The notes under the pieces are model-generated. The model saw only the letters and a list, made by a program, of their open reading frames with translations. It was not told the origin of the DNA and did not search any database. The position numbers were made by a program, and so were the translations under genes. Shown here in pieces: positions 1 to 8,601 of a DNA stretch of 64,000 bases; the stretch's first letter is position 1; each line of letters opens with the position of its first letter. Origin of the DNA: Gammaproteobacteria bacterium (lineage in GTDB: Bacteria > Pseudomonadota > Gammaproteobacteria > Pseudomonadales > Azotimanducaceae); NCBI GenBank assembly GCA_026706935.1, contig JAPOXV010000019.1, forward strand, positions 496,001-560,000, given 5' to 3'.

Positions 1-258
1 GGTACGTTTGCTAACGTGACGATTGAAGGACCTCTTCGTGATAACGTCTATGTATTGTCCGAAGGCTCGATGCAGATTAACGGAACGGTTTGGTTGGTCG
101 AAGACGGCGCTTTAACTATGTTCGAACCCGAGTCGTTAGGTTTTTCGGATCGTGGTTGGCTAGTCTCCGCATTCGACACTAAGGAAGGTGTTGTCGTCGG
201 TAAAGTACCTGGCGCACGGGAAGGAATGCGCGTCACAGCAGTCGACATAAATCAGTGA
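1..258 (+). CDS. RND efflux membrane fusion protein, C-terminal fragment
   Basis: The frame is open from base 1 to a TGA at 256-258, so only the last 85 codons of the gene are in the window. The fragment has the beta-rich pattern of the membrane-proximal end of HlyD/AcrA-type periplasmic adaptors, with GPLRDNVYVL near its start and a closing stretch (VVGKVPGAREGMRV) like the end of adaptor beta domains. Two RND pump subunits follow on the same strand, which is where an adaptor gene is expected. The adaptor would link the inner-membrane pump to an outer-membrane channel. The family call rests mainly on context because the diagnostic lipoyl and hairpin domains lie outside the window. Confidence 0.6.
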   Translation, partial: GTFANVTIEGPLRDNVYVLSEGSMQINGTVWLVEDGALTMFEPESLGFSDRGWLVSAFDTKEGVVVGKVPGAREGMRVTAVDINQ

Positions 259-319
259 CCGTTCAACGAGGTGACGTTCTCGTTGTTGGTGTTCGTAAAA
301 GCGTGAGTTCGATTAAAAC

Positions 320-3300
320 GTGAGCGAAACCGATACGCTCGATGGCAGAGACTTGAATCGACAGGGATCGGTCGTGACGTACTTTAGCCAGAACTACGTC
401 GCCGCGAATGTTCTGTTCGCACTCCTTGTCGTCGGTGGTCTTATCGCGACCGATTTCATTCGTCTGGAGACATTCCCAACGTACGACCCACGCACAATCC
501 GCGTGAAAGTACCGTACCCTGGCGCTATCCCTCTCGAAGTCGAAAGAGACATCGTCGAACGTATCGAAGAGAGTCTCGTGGGCACCATAGGCGTCGAACG
601 GACGATCTCAAGTTCACAACACGCAGTCGCCACCGTAGATGTCGAAATCGAACCAGGCGCGAATGCAGTTGAGACCCTTAATCACGTACGAACGGCGATC
701 GAACGAATCGAAGACTTCCCACCGCTTTTCTCCGATCAACCCGAAATTGAATTAGTAGATGTCAATCGAGTCGCAGTGACGCTCGCCATCAGTTCACACA
801 CGCTTGACGCCTATGACCTGCGAAAGGCGGCTGAGTCGATACGCGATCAGCTGCTCCTATATCCAACCATCGCCATTGGGGAATTAGTCGGTACCAGAGA
901 CCAGGAAATCCAAATCGAAGTCAGCGAAGAACAGCTTCGAGAACATGGGCTATCCATCACCGAACTCGTGCTACTCATCCGTCATTCATCGGTGAATGTC
1001 ACCGGAGGTGATCTACGTACACAAGCCGGTGAGATCGTGATGAGCACGTTGGATAAACGTGACTTTGCCAAGGAATTCTCGGATATTGTCGTCGTCGCGC
1101 GGCCAGACGGTTCGCTCATACGCCTCGGCGATATCGCGACCCTGCGCGATGGACTGCTTGAGCACAGCGCGTTATCAACGATCGACGATGTACCAACTGT
1201 GTTTTTGCAGATTAAGGTGTCAGGGGATTCATTCGCCCAACGCGCTAGCGCGGATGTTCATGAATACCTAGCATCGGCAACCTTTCCCGAAGAAGTGGAC
1301 GTATCCATATGGCAAGATGAAACTTGGAACGGCGAAGATCGCATATATCTCATTGTGCGCAATGGCGTTCTTGGCATCATCCTGGTTTTCCTAACACTTC
1401 TGCTTTTATTCGATCTTCGGATTGCCATCTGGATTACCGCCGGCGTACCTGCGGTCTTTATGGGTGTGCTTGTCGTCTTTCCAGTGATCGACATTTCGAT
1501 CAATGTGATCACACTCTTCGGATTCTTCGTGCTGATTGGCTTGGTCGTGGACGACTCTATCATTATTGGCGAAAGCGTTGCGTCGCAACGCGAGCAAGGT
1601 ATAACCGGTGTGGACGCAGCGATTCAAGGCACGCGTGCAGTCATCGGCCCGGTCGTCATTGGTGCACTAACGACGATGGTTGCGTTTGGCGCACTGCTAC
1701 CACTCGATGGTTTGGTGGGGCAACTGTTTGCCGCGATTCCCGCTATTGCCATCGCCGTATTGTTGTTATCGCTCTTCGAAGCATACATGGTCTTGCCTGG
1801 CCACTTGGCGCGGCAGCACCAATGGAGTTTGTGGCCGTTGTCGATCGTTCAAGCCAAGCTACAGCGTTCATTGAGCGCCACGATTGATTCCCGCATCGTC
1901 CCGATCATTTCTTGGTCGGTTCGTAAGCCGCACTGGCCACCTGTAATCGTCGCAGCTAGCGTTCTGTTCGCCGCATTGCTACTTATCTTCAACGTCGTCC
2001 CCTACGACCGAAGTCTTCGTATCGTCGACGAACAGTCACTACAAGTCGATTTGACGTTCTCGCCAGATGCACGACCCAGTGATGTGGAACGCGCCGTTAC
2101 GCACGTTAAACGTGCAGCCCATGATTTGAATCGAATCGTCGGAGGCAACGCAATTCATTCTGTTGCATCCATCGTCGGGCACCATTTTCCAACCGAATCG
2201 TTTGAAGGTATCGAGTCCAACCTATACCATGGCAATCAAGCGAGCGTTCAGCTTCGTCTCTACCCGTCGTCAATGCGAGACATAACTGTCGATGAGCTCA
2301 GGCAACGATGGCAGCAAGCGCTACGAGACGCCCCAGACGTGGAGCTTATGCACTTTCCGTCACGTCAGACGTACGCGTCTGGTGAGCGTTGGTACGCCGT
2401 TTCACATGTCGACGCGAACGCTCTCATAGACGCCACAACGCAACTGCGGACCGAAATCGCCACGGTGCATGGCGTGATGGAGATTCGTGATTCGTTCGGA
2501 ATTGGTAAACGTCGTCTTGATGTTGATTTGACCGAAGCAGGTCAAGCAGCAGGATTGACACCCGCGGGTATCGCGACCCAACTACGCAATTCCTTTTATG
2601 GTGCCGAAGTGCAACGAATTCAACGCGGCCGCGAAGAGATCCTAGTGATGGTTCGTTATCCCGAAGAACGACGAACGAGGTACGCTGAGCTGCTCGACGA
2701 ACGAATCAACCTACCTGGCACCCCCGGACAAGCGCCGCTCGCTACGGTCGCACGTCTGGAGGAGTCGTACAGCATCGGCAACCGAATGCGTATCGATGGG
2801 CGACCGAGTGTCATCCTTGCCATCAAAATCGATCCTCAACTCGCGACAGAGTCTGCCGTTGCAAACGTCATAGAAAACGAGATTTTGCCAACACTGACCC
2901 AACAGCACCCCGGCCTTGAGATCGAACCTTCGGGGGTCACAAGAAATGTTGAACGCGCCGGCAACATTCTCTGGTACTCGATCCCCATTGCGTTGCTAGT
3001 CATCTATTGCCTGATTGCGTCTTATTTACACAGTTTCCTGCAACCCTTACTCGCGTTGGCAGGCATTCCAATGGCATTCGTAGGTGCAGTGATAGGGCAT
3101 CTGATTCTCGGCTATGAGTTCAGCTATACCTCGTTCTTCGGGCTCATTGCAGTATGCGGTGTCGTTGTCAATGACACCATCTTGCTTCTCGCCCGTCACA
3201 ATCGGATTCTAATCGAGTCGAATGTTCCAGTAATCGCCGCGATCTCCGCAGCATCGCGCCAACGTGCCCGCGCAATCCTGCTAGCCAGCGCGAGCACCGT

Positions 3301-3493
3301 GCTTGGCTTATTACCGATGCTATTTACGAAGCACGAATCGATCGAGTTCCTAATTCCACTCGTCGTCAGCATCACATTTGGGTTGACGTTTGCGGGCATT
3401 GGGCTACTGTTCTTTCTCCCGGCCGTAACGATGCTCACTGAGCTGATACGGTCAGCATGGAATCTTCCGGGCGTCGATACCGACCGAGCGTGA
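320..3493 (+). CDS. RND efflux pump inner-membrane subunit (first of tandem pair)
   Basis: This 1057-residue protein has the length and two-fold repeated layout of AcrB/MdtB-type RND transporters: a first membrane helix at about residues 30-50, a large periplasmic domain opening with TFPTYDPRTI and VPYPGAIP, a membrane bundle, then a second such half. The proton-relay acidic pair is visible in the fourth helix of the first half (GLVVDDSIIIGE), and the second half has the matching FFGLIAVCGVVVNDT. It should export hydrophobic compounds by proton antiport, together with the adaptor encoded upstream. The start is GTG at 320. The gene ends in a GTGA overlap with the next pump gene, so the two are probably translated together. 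Substrate cannot be told from sequence. Confidence 0.93.
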   Translation: MSETDTLDGRDLNRQGSVVTYFSQNYVAANVLFALLVVGGLIATDFIRLETFPTYDPRTIRVKVPYPGAIPLEVERDIVERIEESLVGTIGVERTISSSQHAVATVDVEIEPGANAVETLNHVRTAIERIEDFPPLFSDQPEIELVDVNRVAVTLAISSHTLDAYDLRKAAESIRDQLLLYPTIAIGELVGTRDQEIQIEVSEEQLREHGLSITELVLLIRHSSVNVTGGDLRTQAGEIVMSTLDKRDFAKEFSDIVVVARPDGSLIRLGDIATLRDGLLEHSALSTIDDVPTVFLQIKVSGDSFAQRASADVHEYLASATFPEEVDVSIWQDETWNGEDRIYLIVRNGVLGIILVFLTLLLLFDLRIAIWITAGVPAVFMGVLVVFPVIDISINVITLFGFFVLIGLVVDDSIIIGESVASQREQGITGVDAAIQGTRAVIGPVVIGALTTMVAFGALLPLDGLVGQLFAAIPAIAIAVLLLSLFEAYMVLPGHLARQHQWSLWPLSIVQAKLQRSLSATIDSRIVPIISWSVRKPHWPPVIVAASVLFAALLLIFNVVPYDRSLRIVDEQSLQVDLTFSPDARPSDVERAVTHVKRAAHDLNRIVGGNAIHSVASIVGHHFPTESFEGIESNLYHGNQASVQLRLYPSSMRDITVDELRQRWQQALRDAPDVELMHFPSRQTYASGERWYAVSHVDANALIDATTQLRTEIATVHGVMEIRDSFGIGKRRLDVDLTEAGQAAGLTPAGIATQLRNSFYGAEVQRIQRGREEILVMVRYPEERRTRYAELLDERINLPGTPGQAPLATVARLEESYSIGNRMRIDGRPSVILAIKIDPQLATESAVANVIENEILPTLTQQHPGLEIEPSGVTRNVERAGNILWYSIPIALLVIYCLIASYLHSFLQPLLALAGIPMAFVGAVIGHLILGYEFSYTSFFGLIAVCGVVVNDTILLLARHNRILIESNVPVIAAISAASRQRARAILLASASTVLGLLPMLFTKHESIEFLIPLVVSITFGLTFAGIGLLFFLPAVTMLTELIRSAWNLPGVDTDRA

Positions 3494-6400
3494 TCGACCA
3501 GCCGAACATTCAGTCCAATTCGCCGTTCGCGGCGATGGCGAGAAACCATATTGGCGTCACGCTCATAACTGTTTCGATCCTTCTTATCGGGGTCATTTCA
3601 GTCTTGAACATCACGGTTGAACGGTATCCACCTTTTAACCTGCACACCATTTCAATCAATGTTCCATATCCAGATGCGACGCCGTACGAGGTGGAGGAAG
3701 ACATCCTACGGCAGATCGAGAAGAGCCTCGTTGCGATCGACGGCATTGTTCTATTAACGTCGAATGCTTGGGACGAGCGTGCGGAGGTACTCGTCGAATT
3801 CAAACAATTTACCGACATGATCGACAAACTGGACGTCCTGCGTACAGCGGTTGATAGCATCGAGGACTTTCCACCGCCGGGCGCCGATGAACCAGAAGTC
3901 GCGATCAAGACCATATTGCGCAATGTGCTAACTCTCGCTATCTCCTCAAGTACTGTCAGTGAACAGGAACTGCGGAAGTACGCTGACGACGTACGCGCGA
4001 GCTTGTTACTCCTACCATCCGTGAGCATTGTGGATCTTGCGGGTGCGCGCGTACGCGAAATCCAGGTGGATCTCGACGAACACCAACTACAACAATTTGG
4101 CTTAAGTGTGCAAGACGTGGCACGTCGCATCGCAAGCGTGTCCGTAAATGTCTCGGGCGGGGAAATTCGCAGCGCTTCGGGTGACGTTGTTATCAGCGTG
4201 CTAGATCAACGCGTCACGGCAGAACAATTCAACGACATCGTCATCATTAGCCGTGCCGACGGTTCGCTCGTCCACTTGGGCGATATCGCCACATTACGCG
4301 ACAGTTTTGTTGACGATCCCCTCGTTAGCTTCGTCAATGGCGAACCGGCGATATTGATCGACGTTACCGCTCAGCCAACCGATGATCCTAGAGTTGTCAT
4401 CGATGAGGTCGAGACATTTCTGGCAAATCATGAGCCACCCGCAGGAATCCATATCCAACACTGGTTGGATAGGGTCTATTCGGTTCACACACAACTTGCG
4501 ACGATCGCGAAGGGCGCTGTTTTAGGCGGTGTTCTGGTATTTATCACTCTGATACTGCTCTTTGACTTTCGAGTAAGTTTCTGGGTTACGCTCGGGATTC
4601 CAACGACCCTGCTCGGTGCATGTGTCGTTATGCACCTGCTCGGACTAAGCATCAACGTGATGGTCATTCTCGGCATCTCAGCCGTCATTGGAATCGTCGT
4701 GGACGATGCCATCGTCGTTGGTGAAAACATCGCACGGCATCAAGAACAAGGTGAAGCGCGCTTGCCCGCGGCTATTCGTGGTGCTCGAGAGGTAATGGGA
4801 CCTGTGATCGTTGGTGTCGTCACCACCATGGTTGCATTTGCCGCGCTCATCCCGCTAGACGGCACACTCGGTCAGATGTTTAGTGCGTTAGGCGTCATGG
4901 TGGTGATCGTACTGATACTTTCGCTTTTCGATGCGTTCTTCCTTTTGCCCGGTCACCTTTCAAGTTCGTGGCCGAATGGCTACTGGCCGTTGTCGACCGT
5001 GCAGCAGAAAACCAGTAGCGCGTTTCAGCAATTCATTAATGTTCGATTCACGCGCGTTCTCGATGCGGCTGCACGTCATCCATGGGTCACGATCGGAGCG
5101 ACGGCTTTAGTGATCCTCTGCATTCCGGCATTAGTTTTCATAGGCTTGATTAAGTTCGAAGCGACCGGGACCCCGCTCGATGAGCGTCAATTGCAAGTTG
5201 ACCTAACTATGGCGGTCGGTACGCCATTTGAGGAAACCCAAGCAGCAACACAGCAGGTTTTGCTAGCTGCATTCGAGGCCGACGATGCAACTGGCGGCAA
5301 GGCGATTGATGGTACCAACGTCACGATCGGTCAATTCCGTGCCGTTGAGAGCATCGTTGGTCTAGACGTGGGAGATGCGTTACAACATCAATCTACCGTG
5401 CAGCTAAGACTCAATCCGTCCGATATTCGCGATATCTCCGTCGAAGAATTCAAGCAAGTATGGTTAGAGAAGATTGGCGTTGTACCAGGTGCGTCGAGGC
5501 TTGAGTTTACGTCTTCGTACGAAGGTACCGCCGCCAATCTCTCGTTTTCCTTCATGCATCCTGATGAAACTTCGCTCTTGGCTGCCGCTTCAGAATTGAA
5601 GGAGCGTCTAAATGCACACCCGTATGTCTACGAAATTGAAGATACACTCGAACGCGGCAAGATTCGCAATGAGATTACGCTAACCGAAGCAGGAAAGTCC
5701 GCTCGCCTCACACCCGCCATGCTTGCGCTGCAACTGAAGCACCGATATTACGGTATCGAGGTAGATCAAGTCGTACGCGACCAGACCGAAATCGAGGTAA
5801 TGACGCGTTATCCGCTTGAACGAACGCTGAGTCAACGAGATTTGGCCGACGAGTTGATCTTATTACCGAATGGTGAATTCGTCGCGCTCGGAACGGTCGC
5901 GACGATTGAACAGACCCAGAACTACGCGCAGCGACAGCGAATCAACGGCTTACCGGCGGCGACGTTTGCCGCGTACTACAACCAGAAAATGACGACGACT
6001 GGCGAATTGAGTGAGGTCGTCATCGGTGAATGGTTCACAGAACTCGCCTCGCTGTATCCAGGACTAACGTATATACCTGCCGGATCCTCACGTGAGAACG
6101 CGAAGTCGTTTGGCTCATTAGCAGTTACGTTCCCAATTGCACTCGTCATCATTTTCGTACTCGTCACAGTGCAATTACGCAGTTTCCTACAACCTCTTCT
6201 TGTATTCCTGTGCATCCCAATCGCGATCGCTGGTGCGCTTTACCTACATGCGATTCTTGGCTATCTTGCGGGGCTCAGCTCTTATTTCGGCATCGTTGCA
6301 GTTTGCGGTGTCGTCATTAACGACGCATTAGTGTTGCTCGACATGTTTAATAATCTACGCCGTGAAGAACCGGAGCTCTCGGTCCGCGAGGCAATTGTCA

Positions 6401-6645
6401 GGTCCGCTCGCCTACGTGCCCGACCTGTTCTGATCACATCGCTCACGACGATCGTCGGATTGATGCCCCTGATCTACATGAAAGCAGAATCGGTCGTGCT
6501 TTTACTACCTATCTTCGTTAGTCTGATCGGTGGACTCGGATTCGGGAGCATTGGACTGTTGTTCTTTCTCCCTGCGACAGTCGTTGCCGCCGACGGGATC
6601 GCTACGTTTCTCCGTCAGCGTGCATTAGTCGCCGCACAAGCATAG
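3490..6645 (+). CDS. RND efflux pump inner-membrane subunit (second of tandem pair)
   Basis: This is a second full-length RND transporter of about 1051 residues. I place the start at GTG 3490, inside the GTGA overlap with the upstream gene's stop; the frame is open further upstream (to 3457), but that would give a tail lying inside the neighbour. It has the same marks as its neighbour: VPYPDATPYEVEED in the first periplasmic segment, GIVVDDAIVVGE in the fourth helix and YFGIVAVCGVVIND in the second half. Two different RND subunits encoded in tandem behind one adaptor recall the MdtBC arrangement, where the subunits form a mixed trimer. That assembly is inferred here. Confidence 0.92.
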   Translation: MIDQPNIQSNSPFAAMARNHIGVTLITVSILLIGVISVLNITVERYPPFNLHTISINVPYPDATPYEVEEDILRQIEKSLVAIDGIVLLTSNAWDERAEVLVEFKQFTDMIDKLDVLRTAVDSIEDFPPPGADEPEVAIKTILRNVLTLAISSSTVSEQELRKYADDVRASLLLLPSVSIVDLAGARVREIQVDLDEHQLQQFGLSVQDVARRIASVSVNVSGGEIRSASGDVVISVLDQRVTAEQFNDIVIISRADGSLVHLGDIATLRDSFVDDPLVSFVNGEPAILIDVTAQPTDDPRVVIDEVETFLANHEPPAGIHIQHWLDRVYSVHTQLATIAKGAVLGGVLVFITLILLFDFRVSFWVTLGIPTTLLGACVVMHLLGLSINVMVILGISAVIGIVVDDAIVVGENIARHQEQGEARLPAAIRGAREVMGPVIVGVVTTMVAFAALIPLDGTLGQMFSALGVMVVIVLILSLFDAFFLLPGHLSSSWPNGYWPLSTVQQKTSSAFQQFINVRFTRVLDAAARHPWVTIGATALVILCIPALVFIGLIKFEATGTPLDERQLQVDLTMAVGTPFEETQAATQQVLLAAFEADDATGGKAIDGTNVTIGQFRAVESIVGLDVGDALQHQSTVQLRLNPSDIRDISVEEFKQVWLEKIGVVPGASRLEFTSSYEGTAANLSFSFMHPDETSLLAAASELKERLNAHPYVYEIEDTLERGKIRNEITLTEAGKSARLTPAMLALQLKHRYYGIEVDQVVRDQTEIEVMTRYPLERTLSQRDLADELILLPNGEFVALGTVATIEQTQNYAQRQRINGLPAATFAAYYNQKMTTTGELSEVVIGEWFTELASLYPGLTYIPAGSSRENAKSFGSLAVTFPIALVIIFVLVTVQLRSFLQPLLVFLCIPIAIAGALYLHAILGYLAGLSSYFGIVAVCGVVINDALVLLDMFNNLRREEPELSVREAIVRSARLRARPVLITSLTTIVGLMPLIYMKAESVVLLLPIFVSLIGGLGFGSIGLLFFLPATVVAADGIATFLRQRALVAAQA

Positions 6646-6945
6646 GTTTGGTTCGGCCACTCAAGAAACGAACCTATTATCGGTCTATTGACACACGCCA
6701 GCTTTCGTCGATAACGACAAGCTCCGATGAGCCCCCGACTCTTGAGCGGACTGTCATCTATGTTCAATTGGTCGACGAGCGACGATTCAGATCGTAAGTG
6801 TGTATCCATTAATCGAGATATGACCTGCTTTGAATGTGGACCGAATTGCCGTATTCACGCGTTCGGCTGTTGGTCCTAATATCAATCGTGGATTCGATCC
6901 TTCCGGCATACCGAATCCGGGGATTCAGACCTTCTCGCTCACTCG
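6646..6945. other. convergent intergenic region
   Basis: Three hundred bases separate the second RND gene (plus) from aceF (minus). I see no coding signal. A short inverted repeat (GAATCC-GG-GGATTC, near 6911) lies close to the aceF end, but without a T-run I would not call it a terminator. Confidence 0.5.
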
Positions 6946-8601
6946 CTAGAGAATTAGCCTCCGAACGTCGCCTAGTTTCTCGACCAATGATTGCATGAAC
7001 CGCCCTCCTTCCGCGCCGTTGATCGCTCGGTGGTCGTACGAAAGTGAGAGCGGCAGAATCTTGCGAGGTTCGAATGTCGAACCGTCCCAGACGGGATTCG
7101 TCGCCAGCCTAGCCACACCAAGAATTGCGACCTCCGGTGCATTAATAATCGGAGTGAATCCGGTGCCGCCGATCCTCCCTAAACTCGAAACAGTGAAACT
7201 AGCGCCGCTAATCTGATCGGGGGTTAGTTTCTTCTCCCTTGCCGCGGTACTAAGTGCTTCGAGTTCCGTCGCGATATCGCGTAGTCCTTTGTCCAGCACA
7301 TCGCGGATCACCGGTACGACCAGACCCTCAGATGTGTCGACCGCCACTCCGACATGGATGTACTTCTTCAGGATGAGTGTCTTGAGCGTAGGGTTAATCG
7401 ATGCATTGAATCGCGGGTGCTCGCGAAGGGTCGACGCACAAGCTTTAAGAATGAACGGTAACGCGGTTAGGCGCTGATCGCCAAGTTGGCGCTGTTCATT
7501 TAACTCTACCCGGAACTCCTCAAGCTCCGTTACGTCCGCTTCGTCATGCTGAGTAACGTGCACCACGTTTAACCAACTACGAACTAGATTCTCTGCGCCT
7601 CGAGACTGCATCCGTGTCAGCGGAACTTCCTCGGTCTCACCAAATCGCGAAAAGTCAGGGTATTCGACTTCGGGAAATCCACTCGAAGTGTCCGCAAGCG
7701 CTGGTTTGAGCATCGCCGTTTTGACATGTAGCTTCACGTCGTCTTTGACGATGCGACCACGTACACCCGATCCTTCAACCAAGGCGAGATCGACTCCAAG
7801 TTCACGGGCTAGTCGTCTCACTGCCGGTCCTGCGTAAACAGAAGATCCCCGGTTCCTTGCTGTTCCGTCTTGAGTCGATAGCTGTTCGGCTCCTACCTGC
7901 GCGGATGGTTCGGACGCTGCCACGCGTTCGGGAACAGCTAGCGTTTCGGTAGTCGCTTGACGGGGCGCACGCGTTTCCGAATGAGCAGCTGGAACTCTGA
8001 TGGTCGCAACGAGGGTGTGGTCAACTACCTTATCGCCAACCGCAACCTCTAGACTCTCGAGGATGCCCGCGACCGTAGAAGGGATTTCCATGGTGGCTTT
8101 ATCGGATTCAAGTACGATCAGTGCTTGCTCGGTGGACACGTTCTGGCCGACTTCGACGAGAACCTCGATGACTTCTACATCTTCAACATCGCCCAACTCG
8201 GGTAGCCGAATTTCAAACCGTTCATCGTGACCATCAACCGTTGCTGCTTGAGCCGCCCTTTCGATTTCATCGGTTGGCTCTGCCGGTTTCACAGGTGCGG
8301 GATCATCTCGGGCATCGACGGCAACTGGCACGTCCGATCCCTCAGCTTCTACTTCTTCTGTTGCAGCAACCTCAAGTACCGCGACCAGGTCACCTGTATC
8401 AATGATGTCGCCAAGTTTGACGTCAATCGATTTCACCTTCCCGGCTCGAGGGGACGGAACTTCCATCGAAGCCTTATCGGATTCGATGACCAGCAGAGCA
8501 TCATCAATCTCGACCTGCTGGCCGATTTCTACGCAAATCTCAATGACTTCGACATCCTGTGCTTCGCCGACATCAGGAATGACGACATTAAAGTCGCTCA
8601 T
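6946..8601 (-). CDS. aceF: pyruvate dehydrogenase E2, dihydrolipoyl acetyltransferase
   Basis: This is the core subunit of the cytoplasmic pyruvate dehydrogenase complex; it moves the acetyl group from E1 to coenzyme A. The 551 residues show two lipoyl domains (about 3-77 and 130-205) with lipoylated lysines in ESDKASMEV and ESDKATMEI, linkers rich in Ala, Pro and Glu, a peripheral-subunit-binding domain (about 255-292, VRRLARELGVDLALVEGSG), and the acyltransferase domain ending in the catalytic SYDHRAINGAEG. Its ATG overlaps the aceE stop in ATGA, so the two form an operon. The lipoamide dehydrogenase (lpd) gene that often follows is not here. Confidence 0.96.
   Translation of the reverse strand: MSDFNVVIPDVGEAQDVEVIEICVEIGQQVEIDDALLVIESDKASMEVPSPRAGKVKSIDVKLGDIIDTGDLVAVLEVAATEEVEAEGSDVPVAVDARDDPAPVKPAEPTDEIERAAQAATVDGHDERFEIRLPELGDVEDVEVIEVLVEVGQNVSTEQALIVLESDKATMEIPSTVAGILESLEVAVGDKVVDHTLVATIRVPAAHSETRAPRQATTETLAVPERVAASEPSAQVGAEQLSTQDGTARNRGSSVYAGPAVRRLARELGVDLALVEGSGVRGRIVKDDVKLHVKTAMLKPALADTSSGFPEVEYPDFSRFGETEEVPLTRMQSRGAENLVRSWLNVVHVTQHDEADVTELEEFRVELNEQRQLGDQRLTALPFILKACASTLREHPRFNASINPTLKTLILKKYIHVGVAVDTSEGLVVPVIRDVLDKGLRDIATELEALSTAAREKKLTPDQISGASFTVSSLGRIGGTGFTPIINAPEVAILGVARLATNPVWDGSTFEPRKILPLSLSYDHRAINGAEGGRFMQSLVEKLGDVRRLIL

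Noticed and set aside
1324-1887. 187-residue plus-strand frame inside the first RND gene
   Set aside because: It is an out-of-frame shadow with Cys/Arg/His-rich, non-natural composition inside a clear RND coding region.
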